Assembly: GCA_037962975.1 (NCBI GenBank)
Contig: CM075669.1
Span: 114,468,501-114,532,500 of the forward strand
DNA: 64,000 bases
Direction of reading: 5' to 3'
Source of the DNA: Clitoria ternatea
Taxonomy: Eukaryota > Streptophyta > Magnoliopsida > Fabales > Fabaceae
Each line of letters opens with the position of its first letter. The stretch's first letter is position 1. Under the pieces are notes generated by a model. That model ran no database searches. It was given only the letters and a program-made list of their open reading frames with translations, and was not told the DNA's origin. The position numbers were made by a program, and so were the translations under genes. Below are positions 1 to 11,685 of this stretch, in pieces.

Positions 1-2733
1 ACAGCAAACAGCGGAAGACATAAAGCTTAAACGAACCCGACAACGCTCACTCGCTCAAGCGAGAGCCAAATCTGCTTGAGCGAGACCACCCATTACGCTT
101 GGGCGAAGCATCCATTCGTGTGGGCGAAACTAATGAGGGACTTTCCCTTCTACTCACGCTCGCTGGGGTGAACACTTAGTCGCTGAGGCGAGTAACTCCA
201 CTCGGTATTCCCTTACTCGGATTCAGAGTCTAAGTTTACTCAGAAAAGTCTTTACTCACGATTCATTCGGATTAACCCTTACATGTACAAGCTTCATTCG
301 AAAGTTTACATCGCACTCCTTAACTTCATTCTTCCAGGTCATAGATATTGACCACTCGGGAAATGATTCCCATAGCCATTCCACTCGGAATCTATAAGTA
401 CTTTTCACTCGGGCTATCTCCCACGGCCATTTACCACTCGGGGTATTCCACTCGTCTTCTTCACTCGGCATATGTAATCTCCGTCACTCAAATACTTTAC
501 TAAGCCAAGTCTCACTTATGGATCTTCTAGCCTCTAAATAAGTTTACTGTAATGGAATTCTCCTAGAGCCTTGTATATCATTCCTCTATCGAAAAACATC
601 CACTCGACAAGTTCCCACCCCGAAGTATTTAATTATTCTCCACTCGAGAAAATCCTAACAGCTTATCACTCTGAAGGTTTTCAGGTCAATCCCCAATCGG
701 GGTTATACGACCTCATTCACTCCGAAACATCTAAACCCTATCCACCCGTAGGCTAGTTATAATGAGAGGTTTCTCGTTCGACTAATTTTCTCTCAGGGAT
801 GGTCCTAATGAACATATTTCACTCGGGATTGGACAAACCTTTCATCACTCGGAATAAGATCACTATCCCGCCTCCGCAACGTTAACTTAGCTCGTTTACC
901 TGGAGTCATACGAAGCTCACATGCTCGGACAAGTATAAATATATACCACTCGACATTCACACACAATATAGGATGGACATACAGTATGATATATATATAT
1001 ATATATACATTTATATAAATAATTACATGCATATTGTCATACTCTCAACTCGGAGAGTTCAGATCTAATATATAGAGACAAGGACCAAAATAAGAGCCGG
1101 CCAAGGCTATGACAAAACCTTATATACAATATGTACATGTACACATATATTCCCACACTACACAAGCACTTCACACGGCATGCAACTCTTCCATCATTCG
1201 TCATTCCGAGAGACATTCACTGAAATATAGCCACAGTAGGGGGTGAGTATCTTAAATATTAAATGATAGATAGTGACTCGGATTATTCCTCAATCATGCA
1301 ACAATATACATGTGTACATAGCAATAATCAATAACATACTCAGTACCGATTAATCAAACACACATAAGACATTTTCCGATCAGAATCTACTCAGTTATCT
1401 CTCGGCTATATGCACATATCATTCTCAATAATATTAACACATACACATACGATCAGATTTCATTCAACATCAACTGTACATGTACACAAATTCATTTACT
1501 CGGATCCGCTTTGTGTGTAATCGGTTTTTATCGTTGCAACGTAGGCTCCCAGCCTTTTATTCAGCTCCCAGCTGACTTGGCCATTTTACAGGTACCAAAC
1601 TGTTTCCCCTCACATGTGACACCAACACTCTCAGCGTCAACGGCGGTGTCACGGGCAGCCCTGAGTCCCACTCAATAGGCTACCTTGAGTCCTACTCAAG
1701 GATTTAACAGCATCCCATGCTTTTAATAACCGATGGTAGTGTCCCACAGTACATGCTCTCAACATTTAACGCATCTCATACGCCACACGCGAATTGATCA
1801 CACAAGCACATAGTTCATATATACAACCTTTCACTTAACATTACATGCATCACGTGCAATCAGTATTAGACATTATCAGAACTCAATACATAAAGCTTTC
1901 TTCACATGCAGATAGCATTTAGATTCATGGTAACCTGCACGTCACATAAATCATATAGTAATCATCAACAGTACTTTAGCATATTCTCTGCATGCAATCA
2001 TTCAATACTCTCAAGATTATTAACATGCATTTCATGGATGGAACTGGACATGCATCACTCAACACCTAATCATCATACATCCGGGTATCACATGTTCTGC
2101 ATGCAAACACAACACATCAATCAGGACACAGAAACAACAATCGTTAACACCCGGAACCCGTCCATAACCCATGCATTTAAGATATAAGATACCCCCTACC
2201 GACTAAGAGACTCCGAGAGTTCCTCTGTTTTGACGTTGGTCCTCTGCCCCGCTTGCTCCGTCCAGTACTCTCACTCGTTTAGCCCTCTCGAACACAGTTG
2301 TACTCTGCAATCGGCTCGGGGACAGGAAGCTGTTCTTCTCCTATCTCGACGATTGTCCTTCACCAACCTGAGGGAACTCCGAATCCTTTGTAACACCACT
2401 GTTGCGAGCTTACGAACGGAGAACAGAGGGGAAGAAGAAGAAGAACGAAGAAGAAGAAGAGAAGAGAACGAAGAGGGGAGTCTGGAAGAATTAGAATGAA
2501 ATAAACAACAGTGGTCCAAAATATATATGCACCCAAGAAATAAAAGAAGTGGGATGGGAGAACGTGAAGCAGCAGCTCCACTCATGTCATGCACACTAGT
2601 CACCATCAATCAGCCATTAATTCTTAAGTTAAATTTAATCACAATTAATGAGTATTTCATGTTGTGTAATTATTTTTTTTTGTTTAGTGACTTAATCTCA
2701 TTCAGTACTTAATTTTTAAATCGGGATGTTACA
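1..2733 (-). repeat. 3' LTR of the Tekay-like element (partial)
   Basis: Nearly identical along its length to 7662-10394. In element orientation it starts TGTAACATCCCG at 2733 and is preceded by a polypurine tract. It carries many CACTCGG-type heptamers and, at 50-190, a cluster of short inverted motifs such as CTCGCTCAAGCGAG. No credible gene is present; the ORF of about 112 codons at 2271-2609 starts upstream of the likely transcription start. Confidence 0.95.
2518..2530 (-). promoter_or_regulatory. TATA box of the Tekay-like 3' LTR
   Basis: The reverse strand reads GCATATATATTTT about 205 bp inside the LTR start. The same box occurs at the same place in the 5' LTR (10179-10191) and in the related solo LTR (19371-19381). 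A CT-rich stretch (GAA-rich on the plus strand, 2430-2480) follows downstream, as in many plant leaders. This makes U3 short and R-U5 very long, about 2.6 kb. Confidence 0.6.
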
Positions 2734-2748
2734 ATTCTCCCCCTCTAA
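2734..2748 (-). other. Polypurine tract of the Tekay-like element
   Basis: The reverse strand reads TTTAGAGGGGGAGAAT directly before the LTR start TGTAACATCC. This is the expected plus-strand priming site and fixes both the LTR boundary and the orientation. Confidence 0.9.
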
Positions 2749-2785
2749 AAGAATTTCATCCTCGAAATTCAACCGGTAATTTACC

Positions 2786-3720
2786 TTAAATAAACAACTC
2801 GGGGTACTATTGCCTTATGGCATCCTCGCGTTCCCAGGTGTAAGAAGTACTCCCATTTTTCTGCCACGCCACTTCGACCAGTTGTACATCCTTGCCCCTC
2901 AAACATTTTACCGACCGGTCCATAATTCTAGTCGGTACAGTCACTGTGGTCAGATCCTCCTTGATCTCCACTTCATCATCCGGCATTATGTGAGTGGGGT
3001 CGGGTAGAAATTTCCTTAGTTGAGATATATGAAACACGTTATGCAATCGGGATAGGTGAGCTGGTAATGCTATTCGGTATGCCATGGAACTGACTCGCTC
3101 TAACACTTCGTAGGGCCCAATATATCGGGGGTTCAACTTCCCACTTTTCAAGGCTCGCCCGACTCCTTTACTCAGTGAAATCTTTAGAAACACCCTATCC
3201 CCGACTGAAAACTTCAGTGGTTTGGTTCGTTTATCATGGTAGCTTTTCTGCCTGTCCTGAGACGCCTTCATCTTTTCCTTAATTACCTGGATCTGTTCTG
3301 AGGTTTGCTTCATAATTTCCGGCCCCAATAGCAAACTTTCACCTGCTTCCGACCAACAGAGTGGGGTTCGGCATTTTCGACCATACAGTGCTTCATAGGG
3401 TGCCATACCAATATTGCTGTGGTGACTATTGTTGTATGTAAATTCGATCAGGGGAAGGTATTGCTCCCAACACCCACCATGTTCCAACACACACGCCCTC
3501 AGTAAGTCCTCTAAACTTTGTATCGTTCGCTCGGATTGTCCATCCAACTGGGGATGGTAGGCAGAACTTAGCCAGAGTTTCATGCCTAATTCTTGGTGTA
3601 GGCTGGTCCAAAACCGGGACGTGAATCTAGGATCCCTATCCGATACGATAGAAGTCGGCACACCATGCAGTCGAACAATTTCACGGATATAAATCTGGGC
3701 TAACCTATGTAACGGTATCT
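2786..3720 (-). pseudogene. pol: Integrase catalytic core and C-terminal tail (Tekay-like pol)
   Basis: The C-terminal part of the polyprotein. It contains the second catalytic Asp (SDRDPRFTSRFW) and the Glu-bearing YHPQLDGQSERT, completing D,D,E with the first Asp in the preceding fragment. Next come the GPYEVLERV region and a tail of chromodomain-like character ending WEREDAIRQ. A TAG at 2807-2809 stops the main frame; the same frame continues to a TAA at 2786-2788, which fits the usual end of this family. A frameshift near 3700-3720 separates this fragment from the upstream one, so no intact integrase is encoded. The product would insert the cDNA into chromatin. The chromodomain call rests on overall resemblance only. 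Confidence 0.88.
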
Positions 3721-4745
3721 CATGTTCACAGGCAGGAAGTGTGCACTTTTCGTCAATCGGTCAACAATGACCCAAATAGCATCATGACCCGCTCGGGTTT
3801 TAGGCAATCCCAAGACAAAGTCCATGGCAATTGAGTCCCATTTCCATACAGGGATCTTAAGAGGTTGCAATGCACCATACGGTCTCTGGTGCTCGACTTT
3901 AGATTTCTGACAGGTAATACACCGAGCCGCATATTCTGCTACATTCCTCTTTAATCCGGGCCACCAGAATTGTAGTCTCAGATCGTGGTACATCTTCGTA
4001 GTACCCAGGTGGATACTTAACAGGCTCTTGTGGGCTTCATCAAGCACCATCCTCCTTAATTCACCTTCACCTGGCACATATATCCTATTCTTCACTCGAA
4101 AAATTCCATCCGGTCCCTCGGTCAGAGACAAGTCCTTACCCTTGTCCTGAGTCTCCTTCATCTCAGTCAAGTAGGGATCTGACTTCTGCTGCTCAAATAC
4201 CAGTTTCAGAAACTCATTGGTAATCTTCAACGTACCGAGCGTTATCTTCCGAGACGAAGGGACGTCGACATGCAAATTCATGTCTTGAAATTGCTCTAAT
4301 AACTCCACCTCCTTCACCATCATCACTGACACATGGAGGGATTTCCGACTCAATGCGTCGGCTACAACATTCGCCTTACCCGGATGATACTTCAGCTCGA
4401 AGTCGTAATCCTTTAAAAACTCCATCCATCTTCTCTGCCTCATGTTCAGCTCTTTCTGGTCGAATAAATATTTGAGGCTCTTGTGGTCGCTATACACTTC
4501 AAATTTTGAACCGTACAAGTAATGCCTCCATATCTTTAATGCGAATACTACAGCCGCCAGTTCTAAGTCATGAGTCGGATAATGCTGCTCGTGCGGCCTC
4601 AATTGCTGAGAGGCATAAGCTATCACTCGGTCCTTCTGCATTAGTACGCACCCCAGGCCGAGTCCTGACGCATCACAATAGACCACGAAGCTCTCTTTTA
4701 AGTTTGGCAATGCCAATACTAGAGCGGTTGTCAACTTATTCTTTA
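3700..4745 (-). pseudogene. pol: RNase H and N-terminal integrase (Tekay-like pol)
   Basis: An open frame of about 344 codons. The RNase H core begins at VVYCDASGLGLG, with ELAAVVFALKIWRHYL and SDHKSLKYL following. The connector YHPGKANVVADALSRK leads to the integrase zinc finger (His-His-Cys-Cys, with CITCQKSK) and the first catalytic Asp in DSIAMDFVLGLPKT. A TGA just upstream, near 4749, breaks continuity with RT, and the frame shifts near 3700-3720 before the rest of integrase. RNase H removes the RNA template during reverse transcription. The identification is secure; it is not functional as one protein. Confidence 0.9.
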
Positions 4746-4811
4746 ACTCTCAGAAACTGCTCTCACACTTGAAACTCCAAACGAAAGGGACATTCTTCCG
4801 AGTCAACTTGG

Positions 4812-5585
4812 TTAGTGGTAACGCAAGCTTAGAAAACCTTCAATAAATCTTCTATAATAGCCAGCTAAACCCATAAAGCTTGTTATCTCTGAGACAGACT
4901 TGGGTCTCTCCCATGCCATTACAGCTGCCACCTTCGAAGGATCTACCGAGATGCCTTCCATAGAAATTACATGCCCGAGAAAGTGGATCTTATCCATCCA
5001 AAAATCACACTTTGAAAGTTTTGCAAACAGCTATTTCTCCTTCAATATTTGGAGTACCAAACGGAGGTGTTCTTCATGCTCCTCAGGGGTCTTGGAATAG
5101 ACTAAGATATCATCAATAAAAACGACTACGAATCGGTCTAAATATGGGTGAAAGATGTTGTTCATGTAATTCATGAATACAGCAGGGGCGTTTGTCACAC
5201 CAAACGGCATTACTACATACTTGTAGTGGCCGTACCGAGTCCTGAAGTCAGTCTTAGGGATATCCGAGTCCTTCACCCGGATTTGGTGGTATCCCAATCG
5301 TAAATCGATCTTCAAGAAGACTATAGCACCACGTAGCTGATCAATTAAGTTGTCAATCCTGGGAAGTGGGTACCGGTTCTTAATCGTAAGTTTGTTTAGC
5401 TGCCGGTAGTCTATACATAATCTCATGCTGCCATCCTTCTTTTTAACAAGTAACACCGGTGCGCCCCAGGGTGAGACACTCGGTCGAATGAACTGTTTCC
5501 TGAGTAACTCATCCACTTGCTTTTTCAACTCAGCCAATTCTGTTAAGGACATTCTATAGGGTACACTGGAGACCGGCTCGGTCAA
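4812..5585 (-). pseudogene. pol: Reverse transcriptase (Tekay-like pol)
   Basis: RT fingers and palm in order: RPSVSPWGAPVLLVKKKDG, LCIDYRQLNKLTIKNRYPLP, the LGYHQIRV block, YVVMPFGVTNAPAVF and the catalytic FIDDILVYSK. The catalytic pair is Asp-Asp in an F-I-D-D setting. A frameshift at about 5582-5585 separates it from gag-pro. An in-frame TAG at 5031-5033 follows the palm, after which the thumb region (FLGHVISMEGISVDPSKV) resumes down to a further frameshift near 4830. The enzyme would copy the element's RNA into DNA in the cytoplasmic particle. At least three lesions make it inactive. Confidence 0.92.
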
Positions 5586-7186
5586 GGAATCAAGTCTATA
5601 GAGAATTCAACTTCTCTGTTTGGAGGGACATCCGGCACATCCTCTGGAAACACCTCGGGAAATTCACAAACAGTCAGAATATCGTTCACTCGGGCTCTAT
5701 CGTCTCCCTCAGTTAAACAAAGCATCATAAATATCTGAGCTATACCTTGTACCGCGTAGTCATCATTGATCTGCCTCGGAAAAATTACTCTTCGGTTCCG
5801 ACAGTCAACCAATACCTTTTTGGCTGAAAGCCAATCCATGCCCAGTACAATATCAAGGTCTTTCAGAGGCACACATACCAAATCGAAGGTGAAACTCCGA
5901 TCCCCCAACACAAAGGTTACATCCTTACACATCATTGATGTCAACACTTTAGCGCCGGTCGGATTAGCTACTTCCAAAGTCCGATTCATATACACAGTCG
6001 GTAATTTTAAACGTCTCACACAATCGTCAGCAATAAAGGAGTGGGTAGCTCCAGAATCAAAAACTACATTAAGTGTATATCTACCGAGCGTGCACTTACT
6101 TTGCACCAAGTCATTCGCTTGTGTAGCTTCCTCGGCGGTGATGGCGTAAACTCTCCCAGTAGCCGGTTGGTCAGCATTTCTTCTCCTGTCGTTTGGGGCA
6201 ACCATCATGTTTCCTCGAGTCCCATTGCCTCTGCCCCCAGTTCCACGGCCTCTCCCTCGGAAGCCTCCCTGGCGAACATTAGCGTTTGTTTGATGTAGTT
6301 GAGGGCAGTCACGGCGAATGTGCCCTCTCACATTACAATGGTAGCATACCATTCCACCATGGTTGTTACAATCCCGAGCGTAATGATCTCCTCCACACCT
6401 AAAACACTTGCCATCCCCCATACTATGAACTGGACATCCTCCCTGCTGATTCCGACCCCCAATTCTGGAGAAAGGTCGGCCTCTACCAGCGTTAATCGGT
6501 CTCTTGAAGTGAGATTGCTGGGGCTTCAAGGAAGGTTCTGCCTTGCTACTCTGGCCCGAGTGGGCCTTATCATCTTCTTCAAAAATTCTACATTTATTCA
6601 CCAATACAGGAAAGCTTCTAATTTCTTGGTGCTTGAACGCTCTTTTGATATCTGACCTCAATCCGCTCTCGAATTTAATGCATTTGGAACTCTCGGTTCC
6701 AGGTTGTTGGAAGGGCGGATAAAACAAGCATAGTTCCTCATACTTTGCAGCATATTCTTCTATAAACATGGAACCTTGCTTCAGTTCCATAAATTCTAGT
6801 TCCTTCCGACTCCTCACCGTGTCGGGGAAATATTTTTCCAGAAAGCACGTTCTAAAATTCTCCCAGACTAGTTGGATGCCCGCGTCAGTCAATCAGTTTT
6901 TGGTGATTTTCCACCAATTTTCTGCTTTGTCTCGCAGCATGTACACTGCGCATTCAATTTTCTGGGCCTTAGTACAGTGAAGGCCCCCAAAAACTCTCTC
7001 CAAATCTTGAATCCACTTGTATGCTACCTCGAGATTAAATCCCCCTTGAAACTCACTCAGCTTCCTCTTCAGGAAGCGATCCAATACTTGGCCATCTTCA
7101 GTTCGAGGCTGACCCTGCCTCTCGAATACATCAGCGAAACGTTGGAATGTCGTGGCTATGGCTTCCATGCTATGACGATTCGCCAT
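5582..7186 (-). pseudogene. gag: Gag and protease (Tekay-like)
   Basis: Gag starts MANRHSMEA at 7186 and runs through the capsid region containing FQGGFNLEVAYKWIQDLERVF. An in-frame TGA at 6893-6895 interrupts it, and the same frame continues to 5582. Two zinc knuckles of CCHC type follow (CFRCGGDHYARDC and CYHCNVRGHIRRDC), then a Gly/Arg-rich linker. The aspartic protease active site is FDSGATHSFI, with the later flap and ILGMDWL motif. Gag packages the RNA and protease cleaves the polyprotein. A one-base shift at the C-terminal end separates this block from RT. Confidence 0.9.
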
Positions 7187-7498
7187 GACTTATCATGAAA
7201 TCAACACCCCTTTCAAGGATAAGTTTACAGAGTTACTTACTACCGATCGGATCTCAACCCAACATTCAACAACTATAATACATTATCATACAATTCTTGG
7301 ACATCATGTAATTAATCGGACAGGATGGGGACAATCCTCTACCCTCAAAACAACATCTCATAAACACATGGCCACACAATGATACTTAATTAGGCATTAA
7401 AGCCCTCAGATATTACAAACAATTTATGACAACTTGTCATATTGTACATCACCGCTTGCTAGGAGCAAACATACCTTGGCCTTGGACCTTTTAAGTCC
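7187..7498 (-). other. Leader between primer-binding site and gag (Tekay-like)
   Basis: About 310 bp of untranslated leader. I see no reading frame of note and no recognisable motif beyond its position. Confidence 0.7.
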
Positions 7499-7510
7499 AC
7501 TCTGATACCA
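7499..7510 (-). other. Primer-binding site (initiator Met tRNA type)
   Basis: The reverse strand reads TGGTATCAGAGT, complementary to the 3' end of initiator methionine tRNA, three bases after the LTR end at 7514. It fixes the 5' LTR boundary and the orientation. Confidence 0.92.
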
Positions 7511-7513
7511 AAA

Positions 7514-10394
7514 TGAAATAACCCGTTTTAATTTGAGAATAACCGAGACCAGGGAAAATTTTTTCTAAAAATCAAAGGTGTTCAAGGGTAAAATGAGCAA
7601 TTAAGGGTTAAGGAGAGTGAAAATCAGTATAGGAGAAAGAAAGGAACGTGAAACTGATCACACAGCAAACAACGGAAGACATAAAGCTTAAACGAACCCG
7701 ACAACGCTCACTCGCTCAAGCGAGAGCCAAATCCGCTTGAGCGAGACCACCCATTACTCTTGGGCGAAGCATCCATTCGCGTGGGCGAAACTAATGAGGG
7801 ACTTTCCCTTCTACTCACGCCCGCTGGGGCGAACACTTAGTCGCTAACACGAGTAACTCCACTCGGTATTCCCTTACTCGGATTCAAAGTCTAAGTTCAC
7901 TCAGAAAAGTCTTTACTCATGATTCATTCGGATTAACCCTTACATGTACAAGCTTCCTTCGGAAGTTTACATCGCACTCCTTAACTTCATTCTTCCAAGT
8001 CATAGATGTTGACCACTCGGGAAATGATTCCCATAGCCATTCCACTCGGAATCTATAAGTACTTTTCACTCGGGCTATCTCCCACGGCTATTTACCACTC
8101 GGGGTATTCCACTCGTCTTCTTCACTCGGCATATGTAATCTCCGTCACTCAAATACTTTACTAAGCCAAGTCTCACTTATGGATCTTCTAGCCTCTAAAT
8201 AAGTTTACTGTAATGGAATTCTCCTAGAGCCTTGTATATCATTCCTCTATCGGAAAACATCCACTCGGCAAGTTCCCACCCGGAAGTATTTAATTATTCT
8301 CCACTCGAGAAAATCCTAACAGCTTATCACTCTGAAGGTTTTCAGGTCAATCCCCACTCGGGGTTATACGACCTCATTCACTCGGAAACATCTAAACCCT
8401 ATCCACCCGTAGGCTAATTATAATGAGAGGTTTCTCGTTCGACTAATTTTCTCTCAGGGATGGTCCGAATGAACATATTTCACTCGGGATTAGACAAACC
8501 TTTCATCACTCGGAATAAGATCACTATCCCGCCTCCGCAACGTTAACTTAGCTCATTTACCTAGAGTCATACGAACCTCACATGCTCGGACAAGTATAAA
8601 TATATACCACTCAGACATTCACACACAGCATAAGATGGACATACAATATGATATATATATATATATACATTTATATAAATAATTACATGCATATTGTTAT
8701 ACTCTCAACTCGGAGAGTTCAGATCTGATATATAGAGACAAGGACCAAAATAAGAGTCGACCAAGGCTATGACAAAACCTTATATACAGTATGTACATAT
8801 ACACATATATTCCCACACTACACAAGCACTTCACACGGCATGCAGCTCTTCCATCATTCGTCATTCCGAGAGACATTCATTGAAATATAGCCATAGTAGG
8901 GGGTGAGTATCTTAAATATTAAATGATAGATACTGACTCGGATTATTCCTCAATCATGCAACAATATACATGTATACATAGCAACAATCAATAACATACT
9001 CAGTACCGATTAATCAAACACACATAAGACATTTTCCGATCAGAATCTACTCAGTTATCTCTCGGCTATATGCACATATCATTCTCAATAATATTAACAC
9101 ATACACATACGATCAGATTTCATTCAACATCAATTGTACATGTACACAAATTCATTCACTCAGATCCGCTGCGTGTGTAATCGGTTTTTATCGTTGCAAG
9201 GTAGGCTCCCAGCCTTTTATTCAGCTCCCAGCTGACTTGGCCATTTTACAGGTACCAAACCGTTTCCCCTCACATGTGACACCAACACTCTCAGCGTCAA
9301 CGGCGGTGTCACGGGCAGCCTTGAGTCCCACTCAATAGGCTACCTTGAGTCCCACTCAAGGATTTAACAGCATCCCATGCTTTTAATAACCGATGGTAGT
9401 GTCCCACAGTACATGCTCTCAGCATTTAACGCATCCCATGCGCCACACGCGGATTGATCACACAAGCATAGAGTTCATATATACAACCTTTCACTTAACA
9501 TTACATGCATCACATGCAATCAGTATTAGACATTATCAGAACTCAATAAATAAAGCTTTCTTCACATGCAAACAGCATTTAGATTCATGGTAACCTGCAC
9601 GTCACATAAATCATATAGTAATCATCAACAGTACTTTAGCATATTCTCTGCATGCAATCATTCAATACTCTCAAGATTATTAACATGCATTTCATGGATG
9701 GAACTGGACATGCATCACTCAACACCTAATCATCATACATCCGGGTATCACATGTTCTGTATGCAAACACAACACATCAATCGGGACACAGAAACAACAA
9801 TCGTTAACACCTGGAACCCGTCCATGACCCATGCATTTAAGATATAAAATACCCCCTACCGACTAAGAGACTCTGAGAGGTTCCTCTGTTTTGACGTTGG
9901 TCCTCTGCCCCGCTTGCTCCGTCCAGTACTCTCACTCGTTCAGCCCCCTCGAACACAGTTGTACTCTGCAATCGGCTCGGGGACAGGAAGCTGTTCTTCT
10001 CCTATCTCGACGATCGTCCTTCACCAACCTGAGGGAACTCTGAATCCTTTGTAACACCACTGTTGCGAGCTTACAAACGGAGAACAGAGGGGAAGAATAA
10101 GAAGAACGAAGAAGAAGAAGAGAAGAGAACGAAGAGGGGAGTCTGGAAGAATTAGAATGAAATAAACAGCAGTGGTTCAGAATATATATGCACCCAAGAA
10201 ACGAAAGAAGTGGGATGGGAGAACGTGAAGCAGCAGCTCCACTCATGTCACGCACCCTAGTCACCATCAATCAGCCATTAATTCTTAAGTTAAATTTAAT
10301 CACAATTAATGAGTATTTCATACTGTATAATTATTTTTTTTTGTTTAGTGACTTAATCTCATTCAGTACTTAATTTTTAAATCGGGATGTTACA
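7514..10394 (-). repeat. 5' LTR of the Tekay-like element (complete, 2881 bp)
   Basis: In element orientation it runs from TGTAACATCCCG to GGGTTATTTCA, so it has TG...CA ends, and its 3' boundary abuts the primer-binding site. A TATA box lies at 10179-10191. The flank from 10395 starts GTTGT, which coincides with the start of a unit of the AT-rich array. It differs from 1-2733 by scattered substitutions, many of them transitions. Confidence 0.95.
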
Positions 10395-11640
10395 GTTGTA
10401 AAATTAATTTATGAACTACAAATTATTTCTTTGTGTAATTAAAAAGTTGTAAGAAAAATGATAAGAATTAAAGATTTAGATATGATATTTTTTAATACAT
10501 TTAGACTATAGTACCAAAATATTGTGTTTCAAATTTCTGTTAAGGAACAAGTATTTCTTCTTTTTACAGTTAACTTATATTAAACTTTTGTTTATTTTAA
10601 TATATTTAAAAACATTAATGTGTATTAAAATAATATAAATAATTATTAAAGACGTTTTTATATGATTTTTAAATAATTAGTTTTCCCAAATGAAGTAGAA
10701 AATGTGAAACACTACCTAAATATCGTATTTTTAAGAAGAAAATCTTATATAATGATGACTATTGTAAAATTAATTTACGAACTATAAATTATTTCTTTGT
10801 GTAATTAAAAAGCTATTAGAATAATGATAAGAATTAAAGATTTAGAAATGATATTTTTTTTATTAAAATGTTATTTTTTAATACATTTAAACTATAGTAC
10901 CAAAATATTGTGTTTTACATTTCTGTTAAGGAACAAGTATGTTTTTCTTTTTACAGTTAACTTATATTAAACTTTTATTTATTTTAATATATTTAAAAAA
11001 TTAATGTGTATTAAAATAATATAAATAATTATTGAAGATGTTTTTATATGATTTTTAAATAATTATTTTTCCCAAACAAAGTAGAAAATATGAAACACTA
11101 CCTAAATATCATATTTTTAAGAAGAAAATCTTACATAATGATGACTGTTGTAAAATTAATTTACGAACTATAAATTATTTCTTTGTGTAATTAAAAAGTT
11201 GTAAGAATAATGATAAGAATTAAAGATTTAGAAATGATATTTTTTATTAAAATGATATTTTATAATACATTTAGACTATAGTACCAAAATATTGTGTTTC
11301 AAATTTCTGTTATGGAACAAGTATTTTTTCTTTTTACAGTTAACTTATATTAAACTTTTATTTATTTTAATATATTTGAAAACATTAATGTGTATTAAAA
11401 TAATATAAATAATTATTGAAGATGTTTTTATATGATTTTCAATTAATTAATTTTTCTTCTTGATAAGCATAAAAATATGAAATAAAAATACTATAATATG
11501 TAGGTCAAAATAATATATATCATTATTATGACTATTTTTATCATTTACTATTTAATAATATTAAATTAAATTTTGTATAACATTTTTAAATAATTACTTT
11601 TTTCTCAAACGAAGTACGAAAATGTGAAACACCAAAAAAA
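10395..11640. repeat. Tandem array of about 370-385 bp AT-rich units
   Basis: Three units start with (G/A)TTGTAAAATTAATTTA at about 10395, 10762 and 11148. Each continues through TTATTTCTTTGTGTAATTAAAAAG, an ACTATAGTACCAAAATATTGTG block and a TTTACAGTTAACTTATATTAAAC block, ending near GAAAATGTGAAACAC. The third unit carries an extra insertion of about 150 bp around 11455-11590. No reading frame. Confidence 0.85.
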
Positions 11641-11685
11641 TCAAAAACAAAAAAAAATCGAGCATTGCCCGGGTCAAATTACTAG
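10395..11685 (+). mobile_element. Helitron-like 3' end with internal tandem repeats (5' part not seen)
   Basis: The segment ends GGGTCAAATTACTAG followed by T. A short hairpin (CGAGC-ATT-GCCCG, one A-C mismatch in a five-pair stem) sits about 10 bp before the CTAG. Helitrons end in CTRR preceded by such a hairpin and insert between A and T, and the 3' flank here is T. There is no coding capacity, so it would be a non-autonomous copy. Its 5' TC end is not visible, because the Tekay-like element occupies the left side. An alternative is a simple AT-rich satellite that ends in CTAG by chance. Confidence 0.55.

Larger units (their letters stand above)
1..10394 (-). mobile_element. Tekay-like Ty3/gypsy chromovirus, left end cut off
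   Basis: An LTR retrotransposon transcribed right to left. The 5' LTR is at 7514-10394, the primer-binding site at 7499-7510, gag-pro-pol pseudogenes at 2786-7186, the polypurine tract at 2734-2748 and the 3' LTR at 1-2733. Bases 1-2733 align with 7662-10394 at equal length, so about 148 bp of the 3' LTR lie left of the window. The order PR-RT-RH-IN is that of Ty3/gypsy, and the integrase tail resembles the chromodomain-type ends of Tekay/Del elements. The flank right of the element starts GTTGT; the matching target duplication is outside the window. The element is old, with several nonsense codons and at least three frameshifts. Confidence 0.93.

Noticed and set aside
985..1020. (AT)n run in the LTR
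   Set aside because: An ordinary microsatellite within an LTR, also present at 8650-8670 with another length.
2271..2609. 112-codon ORF present in both Tekay-like LTRs (also 9932-10270) with a partly similar one in the solo LTR (19273-19644)
   Set aside because: The ORF starts upstream of the TATA box and likely transcription start. Its similarity follows from LTR homology, and an overlapping frame is open as well.
10700..11100. CACTACC at 10711 and 11094 as a CACTA terminal repeat
   Set aside because: It is part of the repeated array unit and lacks the rest of a CACTA end. The left end of the CACTA element remains unlocated.
10395..11640. CRISPR-like array
   Set aside because: Units of about 370 bp, AT-rich, without short direct repeats and unique spacers, in plant DNA.
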